64,000 nt of DNA from Phocaeicola dorei (GCF_013009555.1 NZ_CP046176.1:2759501-2823500), one strand, 5' to 3'; shown: positions 9,552 to 20,649, counted from the first letter of the stretch. Notes: a model not told the origin generated them from the sequence alone. Program-made: numbers and translations.

Positions 9552-9734
9552 TATCTTTGCAGCATATAAAAAAGAAGCATTATGGTTTAGAAGAACTTGG
9601 GAACGCTTCTTGGAAGCATTGAAATTATCCCCAATCACGCCTACACCTTCTCCAACGAAACAATGACGACCAACACAACTTCTCACACACCTGAAAAGAA
9701 CAGTTCATCTTTAAACAAGCGCTTGTTCTTTTTT
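9552..9734 (+). ncRNA. Possible small RNA (promoter-like box to terminator)
   Basis: TATCTTTG at 9552-9559 matches the -7 consensus, and AACAAGCGCTTGTT followed by CTTTTTT at 9714-9734 resembles an intrinsic terminator. A transcript from about 9566 to 9734 would be near 170 nt. There is no -33 partner and no conserved family that I recognise, so this is only a candidate. A short frame starting at ATG 9663 runs past the terminator and is not persuasive. Confidence 0.3.
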
Positions 9735-9755
9735 AAAAAACAAGGCGTTTCAAAG

Positions 9756-9848
9756 GTTACTAACATACAGACCGACAGGTTAGTAACGTGTCGGGTAACA
9801 CGTTACTAATGTATCAGGTGAAAGATTAGTAATGTTACGCGTGAAAGA
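9756..9848. repeat. Four alternating 23-24 nt repeats
   Basis: Units start at 9756, 9779, 9802 and 9826 (the last lacks the leading G). Their cores are GTTACTAAC, GTTAGTAAC, GTTACTAAT and TTAGTAAT. TTACTAA and TTAGTAA are reverse complements, so orientation alternates and neighbouring units can pair as two successive hairpins. Function is unknown. Confidence 0.6.
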
Positions 9849-9896
9849 TATAGAATCTTACAGGTATAATATATCAAAGAACGAACAGACAGGCAT

Positions 9897-9936
9897 AAAA
9901 AAAGACTGGTGTTTTTAATGACGAAACACCAGTCTT
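9897..9936 (-). terminator. Terminator of dapA
   Basis: A 13-bp perfect stem (AAGACTGGTGTTT / AAACACCAGTCTT). On the minus strand it is followed by a run of T, 23 nt beyond the dapA stop. Confidence 0.9.
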
Positions 9937-9959
9937 ATCTAATTAAAAAAATTCCTTTA

Positions 9960-10853
9960 TCAGCATTTAATTTTCAATTCATCCAAAATAGCACGCATCT
10001 TTTCAAATGTTGTGATACGAGTCGGTACAAGCGGCAAACGTAATTTATTTTCAATCAGCCCCATTACATTCAACATAGCCTTCACCCCGGCAGGATTACC
10101 ATCTACGAACAACAGGCTGAATAATTCCGTAAACCTATGATGAATAGTCAATGCATTTGCAAAATCACCCTGTAATGCCAAACGAGTCATACGACTGAAT
10201 TCACGCGGAAATGCATTACCGATAACCGAGATAACCCCTACAGCACCCAAAGTAATCAAAGGAAATGTAATACCATCATCACCCGAAATCACATCAAAAT
10301 TAGCCGGTTTATTCTTGATGATATCATCCATCTGAGTAATATTACCCGATGCCTCCTTGATAGCGATAATATTCTTGAAATCGCGTGCCAGACGCAAGGT
10401 GGTCTCAGCAGTCATGTTCACACCGGTACGTCCCGGTACATTATAAAGAACCACAGGAAGATCCGTCGCTTCAGCAATCGCTTTATAGTGTTGGTAAATA
10501 CCTTCCTGGGAAGGTTTGTTATAATAAGGTACAGCAACAAGTACGGCATCAACTCCTGTCATATCATCATTTTTCAGCGTTTCCACAACAGCACGGGTAC
10601 AGTTGCTGCTAACTCCCAGCAGAATAGGGATACGTCCATTCACTCTTTCGATTATCAAACGTTTTATCTTGTCTTTTTCTTCTTTAGTCAAAGTCGGGGT
10701 TTCAGCCGTGGTTCCCAACACGCACAAAAAATCTGTTCCATTTTGAAGCTGGTAATCAACCAGACGAAGTAACGCATCATAATCAACGCTGTCATCTTCC
10801 TTGAAAGGAGTAATCAACGCTACTCCCATGCCTTTTAATCTTGTCTGTATCAT
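9960..10853 (-). CDS. dapA: 4-hydroxy-tetrahydrodipicolinate synthase
   Basis: DapA condenses pyruvate with aspartate semialdehyde, the first committed step to diaminopimelate and lysine, and so also supplies peptidoglycan. The 297-residue protein is a full-length TIM-barrel aldolase. The Schiff-base lysine is Lys166 in IAIKEASGN, the catalytic tyrosine is Tyr137 in VVLYNVPGRTG, and the substrate loop is GTTAET (47-52). A -7-like box (TACTTTTG on the minus strand, 10886-10893) lies about 33 nt upstream of the start, so the gene can be transcribed separately from ligA, which precedes it on the same strand. It is followed by its own terminator. Confidence 0.97.
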   Translation of the reverse strand: MIQTRLKGMGVALITPFKEDDSVDYDALLRLVDYQLQNGTDFLCVLGTTAETPTLTKEEKDKIKRLIIERVNGRIPILLGVSSNCTRAVVETLKNDDMTGVDAVLVAVPYYNKPSQEGIYQHYKAIAEATDLPVVLYNVPGRTGVNMTAETTLRLARDFKNIIAIKEASGNITQMDDIIKNKPANFDVISGDDGITFPLITLGAVGVISVIGNAFPREFSRMTRLALQGDFANALTIHHRFTELFSLLFVDGNPAGVKAMLNVMGLIENKLRLPLVPTRITTFEKMRAILDELKIKC

Positions 10854-10954
10854 AAATGAATTATAAATTCTTATTTAATAGCCTACAAAAGTACGAATAT
10901 TTTCTCTTTTAGCGATAAAAATCACACTATTTTTAGTTTATACTCGCTAAAAAG

Positions 10955-13726
<2,772 letters not shown>

Positions 13727-13744
13727 AAAATATATATAAAAAAT

Positions 13745-13797
13745 AAAGAGATAAAAGCCTTATGATGAACATGGCTTTTACCTCTTTGCTTTTGTTT
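13745..13797 (+). terminator. Terminator of trmD
   Basis: Long stem AAAGAGATAAAAGCC / GGCTTTTACCTCTTT with one mismatch and a 13-nt loop, followed by T-rich sequence. Confidence 0.8.
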
Positions 13798-14014
13798 ATA
13801 TCATACCTGAAAAGATGTTCTCTCTTTAATATAACCTAAGTCCATCTTCCTTTTCCTTATATATTGATAAAGCTTTTTCAAGTGTTTTTCTACTCCATTT
13901 TTTCAAAAACAAGCCATTTCATCGAAAAAAAATAATTGAAGTTATCATTTTATACCCATGCAATAAGTTGTAACAACAACCATTTTTATACTCGTTCTAT
14001 CTAGAGAAGGTTAT

Positions 14015-14067
14015 AAAAAAGACCCTGCAAGAAATGCTTCAATTTATTCATCTACACTCTCGCAGGG
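14015..14067 (-). terminator. Probable terminator of pyrD
   Basis: On the minus strand CCCTGC...GCAGGG (14062-14067 with 14023-14028) is followed by TCTTTTTTAT. The loop is long (33 nt), so folding is less certain than for the other terminators. Confidence 0.55.
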
Positions 14068-14090
14068 CTATAATTTAAAAGATAAAATTT

Positions 14091-15002
14091 TCAGATTTCT
14101 AAAGCGCCTATTATATCTTTTACAGATGTATATCCATGACGTTCCAAATAGTCATTTATTCCTTCTGAAACTTTGACAGTAATAGCTGGGTCTATGAAGT
14201 TGGCAGTACCTATCTGTATTGCGGTGGCACCTGCCAACATAAACTCCACAGCATCCTTCCAGCCCATGATACCCCCTAGTCCAATGACAGGAATATTTAC
14301 TGCTTTAGCGACTTGCCATACCATACGCAATGCGATTGGTTTCACAGCTGCACCACTCATGCCTCCGGTAATAGTGGAAAGTACAGGCCGACGCTTTTCA
14401 GCATCGACAGCCATCCCCAGCAGGGTATTGATCAGAGATACACTGTCCGCACCGGAAGCCTCGGCCGCACGTGCTATTTCTGTGATATCTGTCACATTGG
14501 GAGATAATTTTACGATCAGCGTCTTTTTATACACATTACGTACAGCTTTTACAACCTCGGAACACCCGCATGCGGAAACCCCGAAGGCCATACCGCCCTG
14601 CTTTACATTAGGGCATGAGATATTCAATTCTATAGCGGGAATATTATCCAGATCATTGATGATTTCGGCAGTCTTCACATAATCCTCTACAGCAGATCCG
14701 GATACATTAACGATCATATTAGTATGGATATCCCTTATCTGTGGATAGATATGTTCAACAAAATAATCCACCCCTTTATTCTGTAACCCTACCGCATTAA
14801 GCATCCCCATAGGGGTCTCTGCCATACGTGGGTAAGGATTACCCTCACGATGATGAAGGGTAGTCCCTTTTACAATGATGCCACCAATTTTTTCGAGGTC
14901 TACAAAGTCCTCAAATTCTTTTCCGTATCCAAAGGTACCCGATGCTGTCATAACCGGGTTACAAAGCTTTAAATCGCCGATATTTACACTTAAATCTGCC
15001 AT
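14091..15002 (-). CDS. pyrD: Dihydroorotate dehydrogenase B, catalytic subunit
   Basis: Oxidises dihydroorotate to orotate, the fourth step of pyrimidine synthesis. At 303 residues it is a typical class 1B FMN TIM barrel. It has the FMN region [12 protein letters not shown], active-site cysteine in [13 protein letters not shown], and phosphate-binding [13 protein letters not shown] plus IQIGTANF. Class 1B enzymes pass electrons to NAD+ through PyrK, and the gene directly upstream encodes that partner. Its ATG overlaps the 3' end of pyrK by 13 nt, so translation is probably coupled. A terminator-like hairpin follows. Confidence 0.96.
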   Translation of the reverse strand: MADLSVNIGDLKLCNPVMTASGTFGYGKEFEDFVDLEKIGGIIVKGTTLHHREGNPYPRMAETPMGMLNAVGLQNKGVDYFVEHIYPQIRDIHTNMIVNVSGSAVEDYVKTAEIINDLDNIPAIELNISCPNVKQGGMAFGVSACGCSEVVKAVRNVYKKTLIVKLSPNVTDITEIARAAEASGADSVSLINTLLGMAVDAEKRRPVLSTITGGMSGAAVKPIALRMVWQVAKAVNIPVIGLGGIMGWKDAVEFMLAGATAIQIGTANFIDPAITVKVSEGINDYLERHGYTSVKDIIGALEI

Positions 15003-15769
15003 AATAGTTTCTTTATATTAAATACAGGACCCTCTTTACAAACACACAAATGCCCTTCGTCCGTGTTCTCCACACAGCATAAGCATGCACCGACACCACA
15101 AGCCATCCTATTTTCCAGTGAAACCTCACATTCTATTCCATGAACTTTGGCGTATTTAGCTACCGAAATCATCATGGGTTTTGGACCACAGGTGTATATC
15201 ATATCAAACCGATCTGTATGCAAGATGCTATGCTGTGTCACATAGCCTTTCTCGCCCATACTTCCATCTTCAGTTGTTGTATACACCTTACCTAATTTCT
15301 CAAAATACTCCAGCTGCAACAGATCTTTGGATGAACGTGCGCCTAGCAGGAAAGCAGGCGTACATCCCATTTTCACTAACTCAGCACCGAGCATCAACAT
15401 CGGGGCGGTACCCACACCACCGCCAACCAGTAGCGGCTTTACCTTTGTCACATTCCGGGGCATTGTAAATCCATTGCCGAGAGGCATCACCACATTAACA
15501 ATATCTCCTTGTTTCACAGTGGCTAGTTTGCGAGTGCCATCGCCAACTAATTGCACCAGGAACCAAACTTCATTGGTTGTTTTATCCACATAATTAATAG
15601 AAATAGGACGGCGGAGAAAAGTTGTATTGGAACCGTCAATACGTATCTCAGCAAACTGACCCGGCAGCATCTCGGGCAATGGGTTGGCATGAGTCAATTT
15701 TATCAGAACATAATTGGCATGCAATTTTATGTTCTGTGTAACCACAAGGTCTAAAATATATTTTTTCAT
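14990..15769 (-). CDS. pyrK: Dihydroorotate dehydrogenase B, electron-transfer subunit PyrK
   Basis: PyrK carries FAD and a 2Fe-2S cluster and passes electrons from PyrD to NAD+. The 259-residue protein has a ferredoxin-reductase fold: the FAD-binding region [12 protein letters not shown], an NAD-binding glycine motif [12 protein letters not shown], and a C-terminal cluster CGVGACLCC followed by CVC. The frame can be extended to 15823, but the -7 box TATCTTTG (minus strand, 15801-15808) lies inside that extension, so [10 protein letters not shown] at 15769 is the likely start. The 3' end overlaps pyrD. Confidence 0.94.
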   Translation of the reverse strand: MKKYILDLVVTQNIKLHANYVLIKLTHANPLPEMLPGQFAEIRIDGSNTTFLRRPISINYVDKTTNEVWFLVQLVGDGTRKLATVKQGDIVNVVMPLGNGFTMPRNVTKVKPLLVGGGVGTAPMLMLGAELVKMGCTPAFLLGARSSKDLLQLEYFEKLGKVYTTTEDGSMGEKGYVTQHSILHTDRFDMIYTCGPKPMMISVAKYAKVHGIECEVSLENRMACGVGACLCCVENTDEGHLCVCKEGPVFNIKKLLWQI

Positions 15770-15800
15770 GAAATAAAATTGGGTAAATTCATTTTCTATG

Positions 15801-15808
15801 CAAAGATA
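15801..15808 (-). promoter_or_regulatory. Probable -7 box of pyrKD
   Basis: TATCTTTG on the minus strand, about 32 nt upstream of the chosen pyrK start. The usual -33 position has no good match. Confidence 0.55.
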
Positions 15809-15862
15809 CACGAATTTACCCAAATCTTATTCTGCTAACCGGCATTTTAGTGGATTCCCACC

Positions 15863-16315
15863 CTAATTTTCAGGCTTGAACGTTTCATAAGTCCCATTAT
15901 CAAAGAATATTCTTATTTCAGTGATTTTTTTGGCAGGTATTTCCACATACTTAATTTCCTCACGCACAATCTCTTTAGGAGAATAAAGTGGTGTTTTAAC
16001 CTCATTTTCCTTGCGATATTCCGGAGAAACTGGACGTTCGGGCGTAAATAATGAATTCTCATCAAACAAAGAAGGCGTATAATGAATGTTATTGTCTGAA
16101 TCAACATCCGTTTCCATTTGTCCTTCACCATAGAGTAACCAGTCTAAACTGATATAGTCACACGCTTTGTGTATTTTCATGACGACTTCCAAGCTAGGAT
16201 TATTCCTACCACTAAGAATATGGGAAAGAGAGGAAGGTGAAATTCCAATCTTCTCTGCAAATTGAGCTGCAGTCATATCTTCTTTCTGGATTATTTGAGC
16301 GATTCTTTCCTTCAT
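15863..16315 (-). CDS. XRE-family helix-turn-helix regulator
   Basis: A 150-residue DNA-binding protein. The Cro/C1-type HTH covers about residues 1-65 (AAQFAEKIGISPSSLSHILS with the recognition helix SSLSHILSGRNNPSLE), followed by a charged linker and a short C-terminal region (KITEIRIFFDNGTYETFKPE) that I do not recognise as a ligand domain. It lies downstream of a 1.1-kb AT-rich region containing repeated TTTAC-N4-GTAAA palindromes, possible binding sites (inference). The promoter at 16347-16378 faces it. It is followed by pyrKD on the same strand after 93 nt, but pyrK has its own -7 box. Targets are unknown. Confidence 0.88.
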   Translation of the reverse strand: MKERIAQIIQKEDMTAAQFAEKIGISPSSLSHILSGRNNPSLEVVMKIHKACDYISLDWLLYGEGQMETDVDSDNNIHYTPSLFDENSLFTPERPVSPEYRKENEVKTPLYSPKEIVREEIKYVEIPAKKITEIRIFFDNGTYETFKPEN

Positions 16316-16346
16316 TTACAAAAGTATAAGGCAAAATTTACAGATA

Positions 16347-16378
16347 CAAAAGTAATTAATATAATTCATAAATGCAAA
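16347..16378 (-). promoter_or_regulatory. Promoter of the XRE regulator
   Basis: On the minus strand TTTG (16375-16378) and TACTTTTG (16347-16354) are 20 nt apart, a full Bacteroidetes promoter 31 nt upstream of the start. It overlaps TTTACAGATACAAA at 16337-16350, a half-match to the nearby palindromes, which would fit autoregulation. Confidence 0.7.
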
Positions 16379-16445
16379 TTTACAATATGGAAATGTACAT
16401 CTTACAAAAGTAAAGTATGAGTATATTATTGGAAATAAATTAAGA

Positions 16446-16798
16446 TTTACACACGTAAACCGCTCCTAAAAATACTATAATTATCACTTTATGCATGACT
16501 ATATAAAATACTGATTATCTATAATATATACACAACAAAAATGATATATTTACAAATAAATATGATTATATAAGTAAATAAAATGCATACAAGTTATTAA
16601 CCACTTTATCGACAAGATATAAAACACTGGTTTCAAGCATATTATCGCAATAAAATAAGAGATAAATAATTATTCATATACATTTATATATGTAATCTTC
16701 ACTCTTGACTACTACCTTGTTTACATTTGTATTATTTTCATTGTTAAACCTGCAAAGCTTATAATATCTCCTGTATTAGGAAAGTTTACAGATGTAAG
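16446..16798. promoter_or_regulatory. Candidate operator array TTTAC-N4-GTAAA
   Basis: Sites: TTTACACACGTAAA at 16446-16459 (perfect arms), TTTATATATGTAAT at 16683-16696, TTTACATTTGTATT at 16720-16733, and TTTACAGATGTAAG at 16785-16798. All keep the same 4-nt spacer. High AT content makes chance matches easier, so this is a candidate only. Confidence 0.35.
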
Positions 16799-17013
16799 AT
16801 TACAAAATTAAATTATAATTATTTCTAAAAGTGAATTTTCTCTGTTTTACGCTCCAGCTTGATCCTATGAATATTTTGTTTTCCTATTTTACAAGTATCA
16901 ATGTATTTTTCATGGTAAAGACAAGAACTCCCCATCCAAGTTTTAGCCCATTTTCGCTTTATGGGATTCATAAGATAATGAGAATCATAGAATACACGAT
17001 AAGAAAACAAAGT

Positions 17014-17211
17014 ATGGATTCAAAATTTAAACTAACGTATGAATTTACAAAAAATAAATTGTCGCTGTTTACTTGCTTCATCTGCATTCTTTCCATTCTT
17101 CTTATTCATTTTACTCCGAAAAGGCTAAATACTGCCATTATTCATGTACAAACAGACATTCCCTTTAAAATACGCGATTCTAAGAAGGCGAAAAATGGTC
17201 TATCAATCTAG
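17014..17211 (+). CDS. Possible small membrane protein
   Basis: A 65-residue frame starting MDSKFKLTYEFTKNK, with one hydrophobic stretch (LSLFTCFICILSILLIHF, about 16-33) that could be a membrane anchor, then a basic tail. I know no family for it and found no promoter box or ribosome site. The AT-rich, gene-poor setting makes a chance frame quite possible. The in-frame extension upstream to 16831 looks non-coding. Confidence 0.2.
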   Translation: MDSKFKLTYEFTKNKLSLFTCFICILSILLIHFTPKRLNTAIIHVQTDIPFKIRDSKKAKNGLSI

Positions 17212-17376
17212 GAATAAGCAAGTTAATACTATTTTTCTCATCATCCATCTCTCATCATCTAGAAAAATAGAGAACAAAAACATAACTGTAGCATTAAATG
17301 AGGTAATAATAAAAGTATGAATGTAAAATATTATTCTCAATTGAGTCATCAACAGGATTTCTGCTAAGAGAAAGGA

Positions 17377-17418
17377 TAAAAAGAATCCCGACACTTAAAA
17401 AAACAAAAGCATCGGGAT
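17377..17418 (-). terminator. Terminator of holA
   Basis: Stem ATCCCGA / TCGGGAT with a roughly 20-nt loop, followed on the minus strand by TCTTTTT, just beyond the holA stop. Confidence 0.75.
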
Positions 17419-17444
17419 AGCGGAATCTTGTTTGACCTCGTTAG

Positions 17445-18461
17445 TTAATGAAGAATTTTGTATACAAGTTCTCGCAGCAAATCTCCATCCTCCAAAGATG
17501 GATTACCCACTCCTTTTGATTTTGCATCACAGTAACGAATCTCACCAATAATTTGCATCACCTTTACTCCGCTATATTTTCTCATAGCAGCCATATAGTC
17601 TTTAGATTGCCATGGTGATTTAAGCCCCAGCTGATTGGCTATACCCTGCTCTGACTTATCAGGAGCATAATATGCAAGCATCAAATTAGAGAAGAAATTG
17701 AATAACACAGACAAGGTCATTTGCAAAGGATTTGTTTTGGGGTTCTCCTCAAAATATTTTATTATCTGATTAGCCTTGAAAACATCCTTTGCCACCAAAG
17801 CATTCCTAAGTTCAAAATTATTATAATCCTTACTTATGCCAATGTTACGTTCTATTTGTTCAGGAGTAATCCGCTTTTGCTCTCTTGGAAGCGTGATAAT
17901 TAATTTTTCCAACTCTCCGGCCATACGGCTTAAATCTGCTCCAACAAATTCCGCCATCATTTCTGAAGCCTTAGGCTCTATTTCTACTGAACGACGTTTC
18001 AAGTAAGAAGATATAAAGCCAGGAAGCTGAGCATCCTTAATCTTTTTCGATTCGAAAAGGACACCTACTTTCTCTATTTCAGCTGCCAATTTTTTTCTTC
18101 TATCCAATGTACCATGTTTATGGCATAACACCAGAATTGTAGAATCCAAAGGTTTCTGGAGATAATAAGCAAGCTCTTCAATATTCTTTATATTCTGAGC
18201 TTCTTTTACTATTACAACTTGATATTTGGACATCATGGGATAACGCTTGGCTGCATTGATAACAGTCGCGATATCTGTATCAGCCCCATAGACAATAGTC
18301 TGATTGAATTCTTTTTCATTTTCATTTAACACCGTTTGTGCTATATACTCAGATATCCGATCTATATAATAAGATTCTTCACCCATTAGATAATAAACAG
18401 GCTTATAGATACGGTTTTTCAGTTCACGGGCTATTTCTTCGTATGTTGTTTCTTTTGCCAT
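17445..18461 (-). CDS. holA: DNA polymerase III subunit delta
   Basis: Delta is the wrench of the clamp loader: it opens the beta clamp so it can be placed on primed DNA. The 338-residue length fits the family. It has an N-terminal AAA+-like domain beginning KPVYYLMGEESYYIDRI, an inactive P-loop region as normal for delta, the motif VIVKEAQNIKNIEEL, and C-terminal helical collar sequences ending GDLLRELVYKILH. The gene starts 11 nt after the AMP nucleosidase gene, so the two are probably cotranscribed; the pairing has no obvious functional reason. A terminator follows. Confidence 0.93.
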   Translation of the reverse strand: MAKETTYEEIARELKNRIYKPVYYLMGEESYYIDRISEYIAQTVLNENEKEFNQTIVYGADTDIATVINAAKRYPMMSKYQVVIVKEAQNIKNIEELAYYLQKPLDSTILVLCHKHGTLDRRKKLAAEIEKVGVLFESKKIKDAQLPGFISSYLKRRSVEIEPKASEMMAEFVGADLSRMAGELEKLIITLPREQKRITPEQIERNIGISKDYNNFELRNALVAKDVFKANQIIKYFEENPKTNPLQMTLSVLFNFFSNLMLAYYAPDKSEQGIANQLGLKSPWQSKDYMAAMRKYSGVKVMQIIGEIRYCDAKSKGVGNPSLEDGDLLRELVYKILH

Positions 18462-18472
18462 ACACAGTAAAA

Positions 18473-19249
18473 TTACCAGTCAAATTTTAAGTGCTTGACT
18501 GTTTTCTTTTCCTCAATAATCATTTGTAATGAAGCAATACCAATCTCCACATGCTCCTCTACATATTGCTGCGTTACAATACTGTCGCTTTTCTCCGTCT
18601 TCACCCCTTCAGGAATCATCGGCTGGTCGGATACCAGAAGTAATGCTCCAGTAGGAATATGATTGTAAAAACCGGTAGTAAACAGCGTAGCCGTTTCCAT
18701 ATCCACACACATGGCACGCGTTTTAAGGAGATACTTTTTAAACCCCTCATCATGCTCCCATATACGGCGGTTGGTAGTATATACCGTTCCGGTCCAATAA
18801 TCGCGGGCATGGTCGCGGATAGCCGACGAGACGGCACGCTGCAACATAAATGCAGGTAACGCAGGTACCTCAGGCGGATAATAATCATTGGATGTTCCTT
18901 CTCCACGAATAGCTGCAATGGGCAGAATCAGATCTCCCAACTTATTTTTCCTATCTATGCCCCCACATTTACCTAAAAACAAACATGCTTTAGGCTGGAT
19001 GGCCCCTAGCAAATCCATAATGATAGCAGCATTGGGACTTCCCATGCCAAAATTAATAATAGTGATTCCTTCCGCATGTGCCGAAGTCATATTGGCATCA
19101 CGTCCTAATACCGGCACATTAAATTTGTCGGCAAAAAGTTCCACATATTTATTGAAATTGGTCAGAAGGATGTATTCTCCGAAATCATTCAAGCTTCTTT
19201 TTGTGTAGCGGGGAAGCCAGTTTGCTACAATTTCCTCTTTTGTTTTCAT
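18473..19249 (-). CDS. amn: AMP nucleosidase
   Basis: Hydrolyses AMP to adenine and ribose 5-phosphate, a purine-salvage and AMP-control step. The 258-residue protein has the phosphorylase/nucleosidase fold: INFGMGSPNAAIIMDLL, FLGKCGGIDRKNKLGDLILP, and the base/ribose-binding CVDMETATLF (the family's M-E pair). It corresponds to the short Bacteroidetes form without the long regulatory domain of the enterobacterial Amn. A start at 19297 is possible, but the minus-strand -7-like box TAAATTTG (19295-19302) overlaps it, so MKTKEEIVANWLP at 19249 is preferred. It is divergent from the HsdR_N-like gene. Confidence 0.9.
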   Translation of the reverse strand: MKTKEEIVANWLPRYTKRSLNDFGEYILLTNFNKYVELFADKFNVPVLGRDANMTSAHAEGITIINFGMGSPNAAIIMDLLGAIQPKACLFLGKCGGIDRKNKLGDLILPIAAIRGEGTSNDYYPPEVPALPAFMLQRAVSSAIRDHARDYWTGTVYTTNRRIWEHDEGFKKYLLKTRAMCVDMETATLFTTGFYNHIPTGALLLVSDQPMIPEGVKTEKSDSIVTQQYVEEHVEIGIASLQMIIEEKKTVKHLKFDW

Positions 19250-19258
19250 AATCTTTTG

Positions 19259-19302
19259 TATTTTTGCATCGGTTATTACCGAGTTACACTTATGCAAATT
19301 TA
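19259..19302. promoter_or_regulatory. Divergent -7 boxes for the HsdR_N-like gene and amn
   Basis: TATTTTTG at 19259-19266 on the + strand, about 40 nt before the ATG at 19307, and TAAATTTG on the minus strand at 19295-19302, about 45 nt before the amn start. Neither has a well-spaced -33 match. The two transcripts would overlap at their 5' ends. Confidence 0.4.
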
Positions 19303-19306
19303 CTAA

Positions 19307-19756
19307 ATGTTATCATTAAACTTACCATCCTACGAAATTAAAATCGCGGAGCGAAATGGAAAAAATGTTATTTTCGATATGCTCCGCAAGAGATATGTCG
19401 CCCTTACTCCGGAAGAATGGGTAAGACAACATTTTGTTCATTACCTGACGGATTATAAAGGATATCCGAAGGGATTACTGGCCAACGAAATACAACTAGA
19501 CTTAAACGGAACAAAAAAACGTTGTGATACTGTGCTCTACAACAAAGATCTAAGTGCCAAACTGATTGTGGAGTACAAAGCTCCACATATAGAAATCACA
19601 CAAACAGTATTTGATCAGATAACCAGGTATAACATGGTTCTGAAAGTTGATTATCTGATTGTCAGCAACGGATTGAATCATTACTGCTGCCATATTGATT
19701 ACAATACAAAAACATATCTTTTTCTACCAGAGATTCCCCACTATTCAGAACTGTAG
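19307..19756 (+). CDS. Stand-alone HsdR N-terminal-domain protein (PD-(D/E)XK nuclease-like)
   Basis: A 149-residue protein that matches the N-terminal nuclease domain of type I restriction HsdR subunits but has no helicase part. The nuclease core can be traced as Glu61, Asp74 (in KKRCDTV) and the Glu89-Tyr-Lys91 pair (LIVEYKAP), followed by QITRYNMVLKVDYLIVSNG. No HsdM, HsdS or helicase gene is nearby, so it is not part of a restriction system here. Such lone domains are common in Bacteroidetes and their role is not known to me. The gene is single, divergent from amn. Confidence 0.82.
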   Translation: MLSLNLPSYEIKIAERNGKNVIFDMLRKRYVALTPEEWVRQHFVHYLTDYKGYPKGLLANEIQLDLNGTKKRCDTVLYNKDLSAKLIVEYKAPHIEITQTVFDQITRYNMVLKVDYLIVSNGLNHYCCHIDYNTKTYLFLPEIPHYSEL

Positions 19757-19761
19757 ATATA

Positions 19762-19810
19762 TAAAAAACATTCTAAGCAACATCTCCTTACAAGATCTTG
19801 CTCAGAATGT
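19762..19810 (-). terminator. Bidirectional-type terminator between the HsdR_N-like and zinc-ribbon genes
   Basis: Inverted repeat ACATTCTAAGCAA (19768-19780) / TTGCTCAGAATGT (19798-19810) with one mismatch. The T run lies on the minus-strand side, so it best serves the leftward gene, but it also sits just past the rightward stop. Confidence 0.75.
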
Positions 19811-19857
19811 GATGAAATTCTTTTTCCACAAAGAAAAAGATACTGCTTCAGGCGATA

Positions 19858-20649
19858 TTATCTCTTGACAGTTTCCAAGTGCTGTTCAGCAATCACACCT
19901 GCCAATTCAGGATCAATCATGATACGACCACAATATTCACATACGATAATTTTCTTACGCATACGGATATCAAGCTGTTTCTGGGGCGGAATCTTGTTAA
20001 AACAACCACCACATGCATCACGCTGAACATACACAATTCCCAACCCATTTCGAGAATTTTTACGGATACGTTTAAACGCCTGCAACAGACGCGGTTCGAT
20101 AGTTGTTTCCAATACTTTTGCTTTCTCTCTCAGCTTTTCTTCTTCCTGCTTGGTTTCAGAAACAATTTCTTCCAATTCGGATTTCTTCGCTTCCAAGTCC
20201 TTCTTTCTTTCATCCAAGTCTTGATTACTGTGCTCTATCTCCTCGCTCTTTGCTTTTTCCGCTGCAATATATTCCTTTATGCGTTTCTCGCAAAGCTCGA
20301 TTTCCAATGACTGGAATTCAATTTCCTTTGTCAACACATCATATTCGCGATTATTACGCACATTATCCTGCTGAGCTTTATATTTTTCAACAGAAGTCTT
20401 AGCTGTCTCAATTTCAATTTTCTTAGTCGCAATGTTTGATTTCAGTTCCTCGATATCAGCTTTAATTTTCTCGATACGAGTACTCAAACCGGCGACCTCA
20501 TCTTCAAGGTCTTGAACTTCAAGAGGAAGTTCCCCTCTCAGGGTCTTAATCTTATCGATTTCAGACAACATGGTCTGCAACTGATACAAAGCCTTCAGCT
20601 TTTCTTCCACTGTTAATTCGCTCGGGTCTTTCTTTGCTTCTCTAGCCAT
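19858..20649 (-). CDS. Coiled-coil protein with C4 zinc ribbon
   Basis: A 263-residue cytosolic protein: a long, highly charged coiled coil (about 15-195) with heptad-like E/K/L pattern, then a zinc ribbon with two cysteine pairs (CGGC and CEYCGRI). This matches the widespread C4-type zinc-ribbon family (zf-RING_7, related to chlamydial CT398), a nucleic-acid- or protein-binding scaffold of unclear role. It starts 9 nt after a Nif3-family gene; the two families are commonly adjacent in bacteria, which suggests a shared function. Confidence 0.87.
   Translation of the reverse strand: MAREAKKDPSELTVEEKLKALYQLQTMLSEIDKIKTLRGELPLEVQDLEDEVAGLSTRIEKIKADIEELKSNIATKKIEIETAKTSVEKYKAQQDNVRNNREYDVLTKEIEFQSLEIELCEKRIKEYIAAEKAKSEEIEHSNQDLDERKKDLEAKKSELEEIVSETKQEEEKLREKAKVLETTIEPRLLQAFKRIRKNSRNGLGIVYVQRDACGGCFNKIPPQKQLDIRMRKKIIVCEYCGRIMIDPELAGVIAEQHLETVKR

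Larger units (their letters stand above)
9443..9896. other. Intergenic region between tRNA-Arg cluster and dapA
   Basis: About 450 nt without a convincing protein gene. Two short + frames (9430-9666; TTG-started 9597-9809) lack family features, and the second runs through a hairpin-T-run and a repeat block. What can be seen is a -7-like TATCTTTG at 9552-9559, a palindrome plus T-run at 9714-9734, and four alternating repeats at 9756-9848, each listed separately. Confidence 0.6.
13727..14090. other. Convergent intergenic region trmD/pyrD
   Basis: 364 nt between converging genes. It contains the trmD terminator at its left end and the pyrD terminator near its right end; the AT-rich middle (about 13800-14015) shows nothing recognisable. 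Confidence 0.6.
16316..17376. other. AT-rich intergenic region upstream of the XRE gene
   Basis: About 1.06 kb with little coding signal. The left half (to about 16800) holds the XRE promoter and four palindromes of the form TTTAC-N4-GTAAA (16446-16459, 16683-16696, 16720-16733, 16785-16798, one or two mismatches in some). The right half holds only weak frames, the best being a 65-codon frame at 17014-17211. It could be the remains of a lost gene, but I see no recognisable fragment. Confidence 0.55.

Noticed and set aside
9430..9666. A 78-codon frame after the tRNA array
   Set aside because: It starts inside the tRNA terminator and has no family features; probably chance in a T-rich stretch.
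16831..17211. Full 126-codon + frame upstream of the XRE region
   Set aside because: The N-terminal half looks non-coding; only the last 65 codons were kept, at low confidence.
17203..17394. A 63-codon minus-strand frame next to holA
   Set aside because: Hydrophobic, AT-driven composition, overlaps the holA terminator and has no supporting signal.
19307..19756. Type I restriction system
   Set aside because: Only the HsdR N-terminal domain is present; no helicase, HsdM or HsdS is in the window.
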